Below are positions 30,354 through 40,180 of a stretch of 64,000 bases of DNA, in pieces. A model generated the notes under the pieces. The model made no database searches and was not told where the DNA came from. It saw only the letters and a list, made by a program, of their open reading frames with translations. Every line of letters begins with the position of its first letter. The stretch's first letter is position 1. Position numbers and translations under genes: made by a program. The stretch comes from Xenophilus sp. E41 (GTDB lineage Bacteria > Pseudomonadota > Gammaproteobacteria > Burkholderiales > Burkholderiaceae_C). The stretch spans positions 372,001 through 436,000 of the forward strand of contig NZ_QPIB01000001.1 in the NCBI RefSeq assembly GCF_003671765.1, given 5' to 3'.

Positions 30354-30869
30354 ATGCCACTGGCCGCCACCCTTCTCCTCTGCACCGTACTGACCGTCCA
30401 GGACGGCGACACGCTGCGCGCCCGCTGCGACGCGGGCCGCGGCGCCAAGCAGGAGGTCGTCACCGTGCGGCTGCATGCCGTCGACGCCCCGGAGCACGGG
30501 CAGCCCTACGGCCGACGCGCGCGGCAGGTTCTGTCCTCGCTGGTCGCCCGCCGGCCCGTGCGCCTGGCCTGCGTGGACACGGACCGCTTCGAGCGCCGCG
30601 TGTGCCAGGTGTGGGTGGCGCCGGCCGAGACGCCCGACGCGCCGCCCGCGGTCGATGCCGGACTGGCGCTGGTCGCTGCGGGTCAGGCATGGTGGTACCG
30701 GCATTTCGCATCGGCCCAGACGGCCGACGAGCGCGCGCGCTACGCCGCGGCCGAGGAGGACGCCCGCGAGGCCCGTCGCGGGCTCTGGCGTGACGGTTCG
30801 GCCGCCACGCCGCCCTGGCAGTGGCGGCGGACGCATCCGCGCCACGCCGACGTCGCCGCGGCACCCTGA
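30354..30869 (+). CDS. SNase-like (thermonuclease) protein
   Basis: A small protein of 171 residues with a staphylococcal-nuclease-like fold. The motifs are VQDGDTLRARC (metal-binding Asp), VRLHAVDAPEHGQPYGRRAR (catalytic Arg and Asp region), DTDRFERRVCQVWV and the C-terminal AEEDAREARRGLW. The hydrophobic first 15 residues (MPLAATLLLCTVLTV) could be a short signal or simply the first strand of the barrel. Export is likely for this group but not proven. It is divergent from the aminotransferase gene. Confidence 0.85.
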   Translation: MPLAATLLLCTVLTVQDGDTLRARCDAGRGAKQEVVTVRLHAVDAPEHGQPYGRRARQVLSSLVARRPVRLACVDTDRFERRVCQVWVAPAETPDAPPAVDAGLALVAAGQAWWYRHFASAQTADERARYAAAEEDAREARRGLWRDGSAATPPWQWRRTHPRHADVAAAP

Positions 30870-30897
30870 TGCGCTCCACGGGCATTCGACAACAAAA

Positions 30898-30960
30898 CCC
30901 GTTCAGGCTGAGCCTGTCGAAGCGCGGTGCAGGGCTTCGACAGGCTCAGCCCGAACGGTT
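30898..30960. repeat. Inverted repeat with TTCGACAGGCTCAGCC core
   Basis: The two arms GTTCAGGCTGAGCCTGTCGA and TCGACAGGCTCAGCCCGAAC surround a short spacer between convergent genes. This core is familiar as a dispersed palindromic repeat in proteobacterial genomes, and here it probably also acts as a bidirectional transcription end. Confidence 0.75.
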
Positions 30961-30984
30961 CCGAATGATCGAAGGCTGCCTGCT

Positions 30985-32310
30985 TCAGTCCTGCGTCGAC
31001 AGCCCGGCCTCGGCCGGCTCCTCCAGCGCCCGCGCCCGCACGCGGTCGATGCGGCGGCCGTCGAGCGCCAGCACCTCGAACTGCCAGCCCGCGCAGTCGA
31101 TGCGCTCGCCGACCTCGGGCAGGTGGCCCGACACCGACATCAGCAGGCCGGCCACGGTGTTGTAGCGGCCGCGCTCCTCGTCGGGCAGTTCACGAATCGC
31201 CAGGCGCGCACGCAACTCCGACACCGGCATGAGCCCGTCGAGTTCCCAGCTGCCGTCTTCTCCCGGCGTGGCCCAGGCGTCGGCCGCCATACCGGGCTGC
31301 AGTTCGCCGGTGATGGCTTCGAGCAGGTCGCGCGGCGTCATCAGGCCCTGCACCACGCCATATTCGTCGACCACGAACACCAGCCGCCCGGCACGGGCGC
31401 GGAACTGTTCGAGCAGTTCGAGGCCGGTCAGCGTCTCGGGCACGAAGGACGCGGTCTGCACCGCCGATTCGATCGTGCCCTCGTGGCCGCGGCCCAGCTG
31501 CAGCAGGCGCGCCACGCTGATCACGCCGACAACGTCGTCCAGCGAGTTGCGGCACACCGGGTACCAGGAATGCACGAGGTTGAGCGCCGCGGCGGCGGCC
31601 ACCTTGTCGAGCGCGTCGGCCACGGTGAAACTGGCCTGCATCCATTCGATGTCGGCGCGCGGCACCATGAGCGACGACAGGCGCCGCTCGTCGAGGTGGA
31701 ACACGTTGCGCACCATCTGGTGCTCGTGCAGCTCGATGACGCCGGCGTCCACGCCCTCCTCCAGGCTGGCGGAGATCTCCTCCTCGGTCACGGCCCGCGC
31801 CGCCGACGAGTCGATGCGCAGCAGCTTGAGCACCGTGGCCGTGGCGCCCGAGAGCAGCCACACGAAGGGCTTGGCGACCTTGGCCAGCATCCTCATGGGC
31901 CGCGCGATCCAGCGCGACACCGGCTCGGGATACAGCTGCCCGATGCGCTTGGGCACCAGCTCGCCGAAGATGATGGTGAAGAAGGTGATGGCCGTGACCA
32001 CGAGCGCCGTCGACACCACGCTCGCGGTGCCCGCTCCCATCCCGTGCGCCTCCATCCAGACGGCCAGCGGCCCGGCGAAGGCGGCCTCGCCCACGATGCC
32101 GCTGAGCATGCCGATGGAGGTGATGCCGATCTGCACCGTCGACAGGAACTGCGTCGGCGACTCCATCAGCTTGAGGGCGGCGACGGCGCCGGCATCGCCG
32201 GTTTCGGCCAGGGCGGCAAGGCGGGCGCGCCGGCTGGTGGCCAGCGCCATTTCGGACATCGCGAACAAGGCATTGCACGTCGTCAGCAACGCCAACAGAA
32301 GAACGTCCAT
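30985..32310 (-). CDS. CorC/HlyC-type transporter-associated protein (CNNM, CBS pair)
   Basis: An inner-membrane protein of 441 residues. The N-terminal CNNM domain has about four hydrophobic helices (first MDVLLLALLTTCNALFAMSEMA, with the SEMAL signature) and VQIGITSIGMLSGIVGE. A CBS-domain pair follows (MVPRADIEWMQ and FVVDEYGVVQGLMTPRDLLEAI), and the C-terminal CorC_HlyC domain closes it (DGLMPVSELRARL, YNTVAGLLM). Proteins of this family affect magnesium and other divalent cation efflux. Despite the common name hemolysin, no haemolytic role follows from sequence. The start codon is only 24 bp from the divergent apaH start, and no clear ribosome-binding site is visible. Confidence 0.9.
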   Translation of the reverse strand: MDVLLLALLTTCNALFAMSEMALATSRRARLAALAETGDAGAVAALKLMESPTQFLSTVQIGITSIGMLSGIVGEAAFAGPLAVWMEAHGMGAGTASVVSTALVVTAITFFTIIFGELVPKRIGQLYPEPVSRWIARPMRMLAKVAKPFVWLLSGATATVLKLLRIDSSAARAVTEEEISASLEEGVDAGVIELHEHQMVRNVFHLDERRLSSLMVPRADIEWMQASFTVADALDKVAAAAALNLVHSWYPVCRNSLDDVVGVISVARLLQLGRGHEGTIESAVQTASFVPETLTGLELLEQFRARAGRLVFVVDEYGVVQGLMTPRDLLEAITGELQPGMAADAWATPGEDGSWELDGLMPVSELRARLAIRELPDEERGRYNTVAGLLMSVSGHLPEVGERIDCAGWQFEVLALDGRRIDRVRARALEEPAEAGLSTQD

Positions 32311-32334
32311 CGAGGGCGGGAAGAGAATGAGGGA

Positions 32335-33177
32335 ATGTCACTCTATCTCATCGGCGACGTGCAGGGCTGCGATGACGCACTGGGCCGCCTGCTGGGCGAG
32401 ATCGCCTTCTCCCCCAGCCGCGACCAGCTGGTGCTGCTCGGCGACCTGGTCAACCGCGGCCCCGCTTCGCTGGCCGTGCTGCGCCGCGTGCAGGCGCTGG
32501 GTGGTGCCGCGCAGAGCCTGCTTGGCAACCACGACCTGCACCTGCTGGGCGTGGCGCACGGCGTGCGCAAGCCGGGCCGCCGCGACACGCTGGGGCCGAT
32601 CCTCGACGCGCCCGACCGCGCCGCGCTGCTCGACTGGCTGCGCGCGCAATCCATGGCGCTGCACCGGCGCATCGGCGGGCAGGACCTGCTCATGGTGCAC
32701 GCCGGCGTGCTGCCGAGCTGGGACGTGGCGACGACGATGGCCTGCGCGGCCGAGCTCGAGGCCGTGCTGCGCGGCCCCGCGCTCGGCAGCTTCCTGCGCG
32801 AGATGTACGGCAACGAACCGGCGCGCTGGGACGAGGCCCTCACCGGCAGCGCCCGCCTGCGCGTGATCGTCAATGCCCTCACCCGCCTTCGCTTCTGCAG
32901 CGCCGAAGGCGAGATGGAGTTCGAGACCAAGGACGGCGCCGGCGAGGCGCCCGAGGGCTACCTGCCCTGGTTCGACGTGCCGGGCCGCCGCACGGCCGAT
33001 GCGGTGGTCGCCTTCGGCCACTGGTCGACGCTGGGATGGCTGTCGCGGCCGGACCTGCTGTCTACCGACACGGGCTGCGTCTGGGGCGGTTGCCTCAGCG
33101 CGGTGCGCATCGGCGCCACGCTGGCGGAGCGGGAGCTGCTGCAGGTGCACTGCCCGCAGGCACAGGCGCCCGGCTGA
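32335..33177 (+). CDS. apaH: Symmetrical bis(5'-nucleosyl)-tetraphosphatase
   Basis: A cytosolic metallophosphatase of 280 residues that splits diadenosine tetraphosphate (and NpnN caps on RNA) into nucleoside diphosphates. The metal-site motifs are IGDVQGC at residues 6-12, GDLVNRGP near 40, LGNHD near 63, VHAGVLPSW near 122 and FGHWSTLGW near 228. Length matches ApaH. The ATG at 32335 follows a GAGGGA ribosome-binding site and gives the MSLYLIGDVQGC family start. In many relatives apaH lies in the surA-pdxA-ksgA operon, but here it stands alone. Confidence 0.95.
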   Translation: MSLYLIGDVQGCDDALGRLLGEIAFSPSRDQLVLLGDLVNRGPASLAVLRRVQALGGAAQSLLGNHDLHLLGVAHGVRKPGRRDTLGPILDAPDRAALLDWLRAQSMALHRRIGGQDLLMVHAGVLPSWDVATTMACAAELEAVLRGPALGSFLREMYGNEPARWDEALTGSARLRVIVNALTRLRFCSAEGEMEFETKDGAGEAPEGYLPWFDVPGRRTADAVVAFGHWSTLGWLSRPDLLSTDTGCVWGGCLSAVRIGATLAERELLQVHCPQAQAPG

Positions 33178-33185
33178 CGCCGGTT

Positions 33186-33202
33186 GCTACATTTTCGGTA
33201 GC
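33186..33202. repeat. 17-bp palindrome, GCTAC-N7-GTAGC (copy 2)
   Basis: A perfect five-base inverted repeat with a seven-base spacer in the intergenic gap between the convergent apaH and rhlE genes. It belongs to the same family as the copies near 3858, 34798, 40344 and 52747. Confidence 0.6.
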
Positions 33203-33279
33203 ATCCTGCGCCCACCGCACGGGCGCCGCGGCCCGATTTGGCTTGAAATTTCCGAGAGCCGCCGCCTCGCGTGCGACGC

Positions 33280-34734
33280 TCAGTTGGCCGGCTCGGAGGA
33301 CTTGAACAGCGCCGCCACCTTGCGCTTGCTCTTGATGTTGGTCGACACGCGCGGTGCGGGCGCCTTGGCAGCGGCCTCCCAGGCCGGGGCCTCCTCGCGC
33401 TCGCCGGCCTCGTAGGGCTTGTCGAAGAAGGGGTCGCGCGGCGCCGACGGCGTGCGCTGCGGGCGCGGCGAACGGTAGCCTTCCGAGCGCGAATCGCGCG
33501 GGCGGTCGAGCGCGTCGCGCGCATCGCCCGCCTCGCCGGCTTCGCGCCAGTGGCGGCGCCCGTCGTTGATGCGGCCGCGCGGGCGCTCGTCCTCGAACTC
33601 GATGGCTTCCAGCTCGATCTTCTTCTTGATCAGCTTCTCGATGTCGGCCACCAGGCGCACGTCGTTGCCGCCGCCCGCGAAGGTCACGGCCAGGCCAGAG
33701 GCGCCGGCGCGGCCGGTGCGGCCGATGCGGTGCACGTAGTCCTCGGCATTGAAGGGCACGTCGAAGTTGAAGACCGCGGGCACGTCCTTGATGTCGAGGC
33801 CGCGCGCCGCCACGTCGGTGCACACCAGCAGGTCGACTTCGCCGGCCTTGAAGGCGGCCAGCGCCTTCAGGCGCTCGTCCTGGCTCTTGTCGCCGTGCAG
33901 GGCGGTGCAGCGCAGGCCCTCGCGCTCCAGCGAACGCGCCAGCCGGGCGCAGCCCAGCTTGCTGTTGACGAAGACGAAGGCCTGGGTGATGCCGCGCTGG
34001 CGCACGATCTGCTTGAGCGCGCGGCGCTTGTCGTCGTCGCCCACGCTGTAGAAATGCTGCTCGACGGTGGAGGCCGTCTCGTTGGGCCGCGCCACCTCGA
34101 TGGTGACCGGGTTCTGCAGGTAGCTGCCGGCCAGGCGCTTGATCTCGGGCGAGAAGGTGGCCGAGAAGAGCAGCGTGGTGCGCTGCTTGGGCAGGTACGA
34201 CAGGATGCGCTGCAGGTCGGGCAGGAAGCCGATGTCCAGCATGCGGTCGGCCTCGTCGAGCACCACGTACTCGACCTGGTTCAGCACCGCGTTCTTGGCC
34301 TCGATGTGGTCGAGCAGCCGGCCGGGCGTGGCGACCAGCACCTCGACGCCCTTTTTCAGTTCGGCCGTCTGCGGCTTCATGTCGATGCCGCCGAAGACCA
34401 CGGTGCTGCGCAGCTGCGTGTACTTGGCGTACATCTTGACCTGCTGGGCCACCTGGTCGGCCAGCTCGCGCGTGGGCAGCAACACCAGCGCGCGCACCGG
34501 GTGCCGCGCGGGCGAGGTGGAGGCGTTCTCGTGCTTGAGCAGGCGCTGCAGCAGGGGCAGCGAGAAGGCGGCCGTCTTGCCGGTGCCCGTCTGGGCGGCG
34601 CCCATCACGTCCTGGCCCGACAGCACCACCGGAATGGCCTGCGCCTGGATCGGCGTCATGTTCTCGTAGCCCATGTCGGCCACGGCGCGCTTGAGGGGAT
34701 CCGCCAGCGCGAGGTCGGAATAGAGAGTACTCAT
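33280..34734 (-). CDS. rhlE: DEAD-box ATP-dependent RNA helicase, RhlE type
   Basis: An RNA helicase of 484 residues acting in ribosome assembly and RNA turnover. In order: Q motif GYENMTPIQAQAIP, motif I AAQTGTGKT, Ia LLPTRELADQ, II VLDEADRML, III LLFSATF, IV FVNSKLGCARLA, V CTDVAARGLDI and VI HRIGRTGRAG. A basic Arg/Lys-rich C-terminal tail of about 100 residues (RSEGYRSPRPQRTPSAP, NIKSKRKVAALFKSSEPAN) probably binds RNA. The order and tail fit RhlE. A nine-base-pair hairpin stands 17 bp before the start codon. Confidence 0.94.
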   Translation of the reverse strand: MSTLYSDLALADPLKRAVADMGYENMTPIQAQAIPVVLSGQDVMGAAQTGTGKTAAFSLPLLQRLLKHENASTSPARHPVRALVLLPTRELADQVAQQVKMYAKYTQLRSTVVFGGIDMKPQTAELKKGVEVLVATPGRLLDHIEAKNAVLNQVEYVVLDEADRMLDIGFLPDLQRILSYLPKQRTTLLFSATFSPEIKRLAGSYLQNPVTIEVARPNETASTVEQHFYSVGDDDKRRALKQIVRQRGITQAFVFVNSKLGCARLARSLEREGLRCTALHGDKSQDERLKALAAFKAGEVDLLVCTDVAARGLDIKDVPAVFNFDVPFNAEDYVHRIGRTGRAGASGLAVTFAGGGNDVRLVADIEKLIKKKIELEAIEFEDERPRGRINDGRRHWREAGEAGDARDALDRPRDSRSEGYRSPRPQRTPSAPRDPFFDKPYEAGEREEAPAWEAAAKAPAPRVSTNIKSKRKVAALFKSSEPAN

Positions 34735-34751
34735 GAAGCCCGCGATTGTCG

Positions 34752-34774
34752 CACTGCCGCAAAAAGCGGCAGTG
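34752..34774 (-). promoter_or_regulatory. rhlE: Hairpin in the rhlE 5' leader
   Basis: CACTGCCGC and GCGGCAGTG form a perfect nine-base-pair stem around a five-base T/A loop, located 17 bp upstream of the rhlE ATG on the transcribed strand. No T-run follows on the minus strand, so it is more a leader structure than a terminator. Confidence 0.55.
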
Positions 34775-34797
34775 ACAGTGCGGTTACGGCCCGATGT

Positions 34798-34814
34798 GCT
34801 ATCGCATCGATAGC
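34798..34814. repeat. 17-bp palindrome, GCTAT-N7-ATAGC (copy 3)
   Basis: A perfect five-base inverted repeat with seven-base spacer CGCATCG, upstream of rhlE. It is flanked by GCGCAGGCAG, the same flank as the copy near 3858. Confidence 0.65.
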
Positions 34815-34877
34815 TGTCCGCGCAGGCAGGACGGGCCCTGGAGCCTTGTTCTTCTTCCGGCGCGGGTGGCCTGCCGG

Positions 34878-35762
34878 TCAGAGGCTGCTGGTGTTGAAGG
34901 TGTCGCAGGCCTTGATCGAGCCGGTCTTGAAGCCGGTCGAGAACCAGCGCTGGCGCTGCGCGCTGGTGCCGTGCGTGAAGCTGTCGGGCACCACGGCGCG
35001 GCCGGCGGAGCGCTGCAGGGCGTCGTCGCCGATCTTCGCGGCCGCGTTCATGGCCGACTCGATGTCACCCTGCTCGAGGATCTGGCGCGCGTTGTTGGCC
35101 TTGTTGGCCCACACGCCGGCGAAGCAGTCGGCCTGCAGCTCGACGCGCACCGACAGCGCGTTCTGCTCGCGCTCGCTGACGCGACCCCGCATCGAATCGA
35201 CCTTGCCGGTGATGCCCAGCTGGTTCTGCACGTGGTGACCCACCTCGTGCGCGATGACGTAGGCCCGCGCGAATTCGCCGCCGGCACCCAGCTGGCGCTG
35301 CAGCGTGTCGAAGAAGCTCAGGTCGATGTAGACCTTCTGGTCGCCGGGGCAGTAGAACGGTCCCATCGCGCTCTGCCCGGTGCCGCAGGCGGTGGGCGTC
35401 ATGCCGCGGAACAGGACCAGCTTGGGGTCGCGGTACGTCGCGCCGCCGGCCTGGAAGATCGGCTTCCACACGTCCTCGGTGTCGGCCAGGACGGTGGAGA
35501 CGAAGCGGGCCGCCTCGTCGTTGGCCGGCGGCGGGTGCGCCGGCCCCTGTTGCTGCTGCACCACCGGCGCGCCGTTGCCGGCGAACATGCTCAGCAGCGT
35601 GAGCGGGTTGATGCCGAAGATCCAGCCGGCGATCAGGGCCACGGCGATGGTGCCGAGGCCCACACCGCGCCCGCCGATCGGCAGGCCGCCGAAGCCGCCG
35701 CCACCGCCGTCCGAGCGGCGATCTTCCACGTTGTCGGATTCACGGTTGCCTTCCCATCTCAT
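34878..35762 (-). CDS. Putative neutral zinc metallopeptidase (YpfJ family)
   Basis: A membrane-anchored protein of 294 residues. After a polar, Gly-rich N-terminus (RWEGNRESDNVEDRRSDGGGGG) comes one TM helix (GLGTIAVALIAGWIFGI), a Gln/Pro-rich linker, and a metallopeptidase domain with zinc motif HEVGHHVQNQLG and downstream ELQADCFAGVWAN, which supplies further ligands. Two Cys in TACGTG and FYCPGD are conserved in the family. ATG 35762 gives the family N-terminus MRWEG. Its proteolytic activity is assumed from the motif, and no substrate is known. Confidence 0.9.
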   Translation of the reverse strand: MRWEGNRESDNVEDRRSDGGGGGFGGLPIGGRGVGLGTIAVALIAGWIFGINPLTLLSMFAGNGAPVVQQQQGPAHPPPANDEAARFVSTVLADTEDVWKPIFQAGGATYRDPKLVLFRGMTPTACGTGQSAMGPFYCPGDQKVYIDLSFFDTLQRQLGAGGEFARAYVIAHEVGHHVQNQLGITGKVDSMRGRVSEREQNALSVRVELQADCFAGVWANKANNARQILEQGDIESAMNAAAKIGDDALQRSAGRAVVPDSFTHGTSAQRQRWFSTGFKTGSIKACDTFNTSSL

Positions 35763-35815
35763 GTCGTTCCCCTTGGCGCGACCATCGCCGCGCAACGTGG
35801 CGTGATGGTACGCGT

Positions 35816-36067
35816 TCAGCGCGCCGGCATCTCGCCGCCTGCGACCAGCATGCGCGCAGGAGCGAGTGACGTGTCGGGTGACGGGACGTTGCCCGGCGCC
35901 GCGGCGGCGACGTGCGCCTGCGCATCGCGCTGCGCCGCCTGCAGCACCTGGCCGCGCGTCACCATGAACATGGCCGAGATCTGGGCCAGCACGACGGCCA
36001 GCAATGCCGCGACAAACAGTGCGCGGTAGGGCGAGAACTCGCCGTCGACGTGGAAGGGAGAGGACAT
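35816..36067 (-). CDS. Small single-pass membrane protein
   Basis: A hypothetical protein of 83 residues with one central TM helix (ALFVAALLAVVLAQISAMFMV) preceded by a short polar segment (SSPFHVDGEFSPYR) and followed by an Ala/Gln-rich helical tail. An AAGGAG ribosome-binding site precedes ATG 36067. It lies 53 bp upstream of the metallopeptidase on the same strand and may be co-transcribed with it. No domain is recognised. Confidence 0.65.
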   Translation of the reverse strand: MSSPFHVDGEFSPYRALFVAALLAVVLAQISAMFMVTRGQVLQAAQRDAQAHVAAAAPGNVPSPDTSLAPARMLVAGGEMPAR

Positions 36068-36180
36068 GCCGGCTCCTTGTTGGACTGCCGGCATGGTCGT
36101 CGCGCCGCCCCCGCAGCGCGCACCGGCCCGCCGCGCATCGCCGTGTAGGACGCCGCAGGCCGATCGCCTAGGCTTTTTTT

Positions 36181-36747
36181 TCAGGCCTTGGGCAGCGTCA
36201 CGCCGCGCTGGCCCTGGTATTTGCCGCCACGGTCCTTGTAGCTGGTCTCGCAGACCTCGTCACTCTCGAAGAACAGCACCTGGGCGCACCCCTCGCCGGC
36301 GTAGATGCGCGCGGGCAGCGGCGTGGTGTTGCTGAACTCCAGCGTCACGTAGCCTTCCCACTCGGGCTCGAAGGGCGTGACGTTGACGATGATGCCGCAG
36401 CGCGCGTAGGTGCTCTTGCCCAGGCAGATGGTCAGCACGTTGCGCGGGATGCGGAAGTACTCCACCGTGCGCGCCAGCGCGAAGCTGTTGGGCGGGATGA
36501 TGCAGCTGTCGCCGTGGAAGTCGACAAAACTCTTCTCGTCGAAGTGCTTGGGGTCCACCACCGTGCTGTGGATGTTGGTGAAGACCTTGAATTCCGGCGC
36601 GCAGCGGATGTCGTAGCCGTAGCTGCTGGTGCCGTAGCTGATGAGCTTGTGGCCATCGCGCTCGCGCACCTGGCCCGGCTCGAAGGGCTCGATCATGCCG
36701 TGCTGCTCGGCCATGCGCCGGATCCATTTGTCGCTCTTGATGGACAT
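36181..36747 (-). CDS. dcd: dCTP deaminase
   Basis: A 188-residue cytosolic enzyme that deaminates dCTP to dUTP, the precursor route to dTMP. Signature stretches are [45 protein letters not shown], with the catalytic Glu in [11 protein letters not shown], and the C-terminal [17 protein letters not shown]. Length matches the Gram-negative homotrimeric enzyme. A GAGGGC ribosome-binding site precedes ATG 36747. It is downstream of guaD on the same strand but separated by 134 bp, so a shared transcript is uncertain. Confidence 0.97.
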   Translation of the reverse strand: MSIKSDKWIRRMAEQHGMIEPFEPGQVRERDGHKLISYGTSSYGYDIRCAPEFKVFTNIHSTVVDPKHFDEKSFVDFHGDSCIIPPNSFALARTVEYFRIPRNVLTICLGKSTYARCGIIVNVTPFEPEWEGYVTLEFSNTTPLPARIYAGEGCAQVLFFESDEVCETSYKDRGGKYQGQRGVTLPKA

Positions 36748-36881
36748 GCCGCCCTCGTGTGTGTGTTCAGTGCTGGTGACGAATGCCCCGCGGTGCGGGG
36801 GCGCCCCGGCGGCACGTGGCGATGGCTGCGACGGCCGCGCGCGAGGGCGGCCATTTTGGCATGCGGCGCGCGCGTGCGACC

Positions 36882-38171
36882 TCAGGCGGCGACGGCCTGC
36901 GAGATCACCGTGCGCTCGACCAGCCGGTCGTCGCCCAGCACGATCATCGAGAACAGCAGTTCCTCGACGTTCTCGGCGCGCGCCGTCTTGCGCGCCAGCA
37001 GCGGCGTGGCCGACGGATCGAGCACCAGGAAGTCCGCCTCGCAGCCGGGCTGCAGGTTGCCCACCACGCCTGCCAGGCCCAGCGCGCGGGCGGCGCCGCC
37101 GGTGTGGCGCCACCACAGCTGCGAGGGCGCGAGGCTCAGGCCCGGCTTGGTCTGGCCCTCGCGGCCGACGTAGTACGCGGCCAGCATGGTGTGGAAGGGG
37201 CTGAAGCTGGTGCCGCCGCCGACGTCGCTGGCCAGGCCATGGTGGTAGCCGATGCGCTGCGCGCCCTCGAAGTCGAAGAAGCCGCTGCCCAGGAAGAGGT
37301 TGCTCGTGGGACTGACCGCCGCCGCCGCGCCGGTCTCGCGCATGAGCGCGCGGTCGGCGTCGTCGAAGTGGATGCAGTGCGCGTACACGGCGCGCTCGCG
37401 CATCAGCCTGAAGCCCACGTACACGTCGAGGTACGACCGCGCCCTGGGAAAGAGCTCGCGCACCCACTTCACCTCGTCGAGGTTCTCGGCCACGTGCGAA
37501 TGGATCCAGGTGTCGCCGTAGGTGGTGGCCAGTTCGCCCGCACCGGCGAGCTGGGCGTCGGTGCAGCTGGGCGCGAAGCGCGGCGTGATCGCGTAGCCCA
37601 GGCGGTCGACCATGTGCCAGCGGCGGATGAGCGCCTCGGTGTCGATCAGGCTCTGCTCGGTCTGGTCGCGCACGCCGTCGGGCGAATGGCGGTCCTGCAG
37701 CACCTTGCCGCCGATCATGCGCAGTTGCCGCCGCTGCGAGGCCTCGAAGAAGGCGTCGACCGAGGCCGGGTGCGAGGTCGCGAAGGTCAGCGCCGTGGTG
37801 ACGCCGTTGCGCATCAGCTCGTCGAGGAAGAACTCGGCCACCTCGGCCGAATGCGCCGGGTCGGCGAAGCGGCTTTCGGCCGGGAAGGTGTAGTTCTCGA
37901 GCCAGGGCAGCAGCCCTTCCGCGGGCGCGCCAATGATGTCGGTCTGCGGAAAGTGGATGTGCATGTCGATGAAGCCCGGCGCCAGGATGCGGCCCGGCAG
38001 GTGCGTCACGGGCGCATCGGGATGGCGCGCCGACACGGCACGGAAGTCGCCGGCATCGAGCACGCGCTGGCGGCCCTGCGCGTCGGCGGCCACGACCAGC
38101 AGCCCGTCCTCGTCGTAGAGGGGGCGTCCGGCATCGTCGAAGCGCAGGAGGGCGGCACGGTAGGCAATCAT
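36882..38171 (-). CDS. guaD: Guanine deaminase
   Basis: An amidohydrolase of 429 residues converting guanine to xanthine and ammonia. The zinc site motif [17 protein letters not shown] lies near residue 65, and later ligands are in [20 protein letters not shown] (His and Glu) and [15 protein letters not shown] (Asp). The sequence pattern and length are those of bacterial GuaD. The xanthine product feeds xanthine dehydrogenase, encoded about 17 kb away in the same orientation with purine importers between them, which supports a purine-utilisation role. Confidence 0.95.
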   Translation of the reverse strand: MIAYRAALLRFDDAGRPLYDEDGLLVVAADAQGRQRVLDAGDFRAVSARHPDAPVTHLPGRILAPGFIDMHIHFPQTDIIGAPAEGLLPWLENYTFPAESRFADPAHSAEVAEFFLDELMRNGVTTALTFATSHPASVDAFFEASQRRQLRMIGGKVLQDRHSPDGVRDQTEQSLIDTEALIRRWHMVDRLGYAITPRFAPSCTDAQLAGAGELATTYGDTWIHSHVAENLDEVKWVRELFPRARSYLDVYVGFRLMRERAVYAHCIHFDDADRALMRETGAAAAVSPTSNLFLGSGFFDFEGAQRIGYHHGLASDVGGGTSFSPFHTMLAAYYVGREGQTKPGLSLAPSQLWWRHTGGAARALGLAGVVGNLQPGCEADFLVLDPSATPLLARKTARAENVEELLFSMIVLGDDRLVERTVISQAVAA

Positions 38172-38257
38172 CGGCCCAGCTTAACGAATTGCGCCCCGCT
38201 GGGGATATGCCGTGGCGGATAGCCGGCATCCGGCCGGCGTGTATGCCGGCGCAGGCT

Positions 38258-40180
38258 TCAGGGCCCCTCGATGCGCACCTTGGCCGGCAGGGCCCCGAGC
38301 GAGGCCTCCAGCGCCGCACGCAGCGCGCCTGCCTGGGCGCCGGCCGGCACCGCCACGCGTACGCCGGCCTCGCCCTCCGGCTGCGCCGTCGGCCGTTCGG
38401 CCGCGGGCACGCCCAGCCGCTCGGCGGCCTGCGCGATCAACGCGTCGGCCACGCGGCAGGTCGCCATCTGCCGCAGCTCGGGCTTGAAGATCTTGCCCAC
38501 GTTGGTCATGGGCATGTGGTCGACCAGATAGACGGCCTTGGGCCTGGCCGGCGCCTCGTCCACCCGCTCGGCGGCGAAGGCCAGCAGTTCCTCGGGCGTG
38601 GCCTGCGCGCCGGGCACCAGCGTCGCGAACACGACCGGCAATTCGCCGGCGTAAGCATCGGGCGCACCCACCGCGGCCGTGAGCTGCACCGCGGGGTGCG
38701 CGCCCAGCGCGTCCTCGATGGTCTTGGGGTCGATGTTGTGGCCGCTGCGGATGATCAGGTCCTTGGAACGACCGGTGAGATTGAGCCGCTCGTCGCCGTC
38801 CAGCCAGCCCAGGTCGCCGGTGGCCAGCCAGCCGTCGGGCGTGAAGGCCTTGGCCGTGTCCTTTTCGTCCAGGAAGCCAGAGAAGAGGTTGGGCGACTTG
38901 AAAAGCACCATGCCCGTCTCGCCCGGCGCCACGTCGCGGTCGCTCGCGCCGCCCTGCGCGTCGAGCGCCACGATGCGCAGCTGCGAATACGGCAGGCGAA
39001 AGCCCACGCAGCCCGCTGGCCCCACCACGCCGGGTGGCGTGATGGTCGAGATGCCGGCCATCTCGGTCATGCCCAGGCTCTCGTGCACATGCAGGCCGAA
39101 CTGCCGCTCGAAGCGCTGCCCCAGTTCGGGCGGCAGCACCGCGGCGCCGGTGCGGCAGTAGCGGATGGAGGAGATGTCGGCGCCATCGAGCGGCACATTC
39201 GCCAGCGCGGCCAGCACGGTGGGCACGGCCGAGAGCGAGGTCGGCTTGTATCGGTCGACCAGGCGCCAGTAGCCCGCCAGCACCTCCTTGTTGCGCATCA
39301 GCGCGGTGGTGGGGATGATGACCTCGACCCCGGCCGACAGCGACGCGAGCGAGGCCGGCAGCACGCCCGCGACGTGGAAGAGAGGGTAGCCGTTGATGGT
39401 GATGTCCTGCGGGCCCAGCCCGGTGAGCTGTACGCCGGCCCAGGCGGTGAAGACCTGCGCGCCATGGCTGTGGCGCGCGAGCTTGGGCGCACCGGTGGTG
39501 CCGCCGGTGTGGAAGTAGGCGGCGATGTCGGCCGGCGCGATGTCGCGGCCGCTCACCAGCCGGTCGGCCGGCTGCGCGGCGCGCACGGCCGCGAAATCGG
39601 CTACGCCCTCGGGCAGCGGCGGTGGGGCGGCCTCGTCGAGCGGAGACACGCGCAGCACCTGCACCAGCGTCGGCACCTGGCCGCGGATGCGCATCGCCTT
39701 CGACCACATGCCCGACTCGTCGTCGTTGCCCCAGGCGATCAGCACCTTGGCGCGGGCGGCGTTCATGAGCGACACCAGCTTCTCGTCGGTGAGCAGCGGG
39801 TTGAGCGGCTGCACGATGCCAGCCGCCTCGCCGCCCCACAGGGCCAGGTGGTATTCCAGGCAACCGGGCAGCAGCACGGCGACCGCGTCCTGCGGGCCCA
39901 CGCCGAGGGCGTGCAGCGCATTGGCGGTCTGGTGGATGCCCGCCAGCAACTGCGCGTAGCTCCAGCGCAGCGGCGCGTCGGCCGGGTTGCCGGTGCGCAG
40001 GAAGGTCAGCGCCGGCTTGTCGCCGAAGGCGGCGGCCGAGTTGCGGAAGATCTCGTAGGTGCTGCGCACGGTCAACGCCTCGGCCAGCGGCCTGGCCTCG
40101 AGGCGTCGCACGTCGTCGATGCTGCGGATGGGAGCGGCGGCCGAGAAGGCGGCCGACGGGGTGGCGGGGGCAAGGGGCAT
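38258..40180 (-). CDS. Acyl-CoA synthetase (AMP-forming)
   Basis: An ANL-superfamily ligase of 640 residues that would activate a carboxylic acid to its CoA thioester through an acyl-adenylate. The phosphate-binding loop is [17 protein letters not shown], followed by [34 protein letters not shown] and the C-terminal catalytic Lys in [11 protein letters not shown]. All core motifs look intact. A C-terminal extension of about 75 residues after the catalytic Lys is Ala/Glu-rich and longer than in most members. The substrate cannot be read off. It is not obviously linked to the purine genes around it. Confidence 0.88.
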   Translation of the reverse strand: MPLAPATPSAAFSAAAPIRSIDDVRRLEARPLAEALTVRSTYEIFRNSAAAFGDKPALTFLRTGNPADAPLRWSYAQLLAGIHQTANALHALGVGPQDAVAVLLPGCLEYHLALWGGEAAGIVQPLNPLLTDEKLVSLMNAARAKVLIAWGNDDESGMWSKAMRIRGQVPTLVQVLRVSPLDEAAPPPLPEGVADFAAVRAAQPADRLVSGRDIAPADIAAYFHTGGTTGAPKLARHSHGAQVFTAWAGVQLTGLGPQDITINGYPLFHVAGVLPASLASLSAGVEVIIPTTALMRNKEVLAGYWRLVDRYKPTSLSAVPTVLAALANVPLDGADISSIRYCRTGAAVLPPELGQRFERQFGLHVHESLGMTEMAGISTITPPGVVGPAGCVGFRLPYSQLRIVALDAQGGASDRDVAPGETGMVLFKSPNLFSGFLDEKDTAKAFTPDGWLATGDLGWLDGDERLNLTGRSKDLIIRSGHNIDPKTIEDALGAHPAVQLTAAVGAPDAYAGELPVVFATLVPGAQATPEELLAFAAERVDEAPARPKAVYLVDHMPMTNVGKIFKPELRQMATCRVADALIAQAAERLGVPAAERPTAQPEGEAGVRVAVPAGAQAGALRAALEASLGALPAKVRIEGP

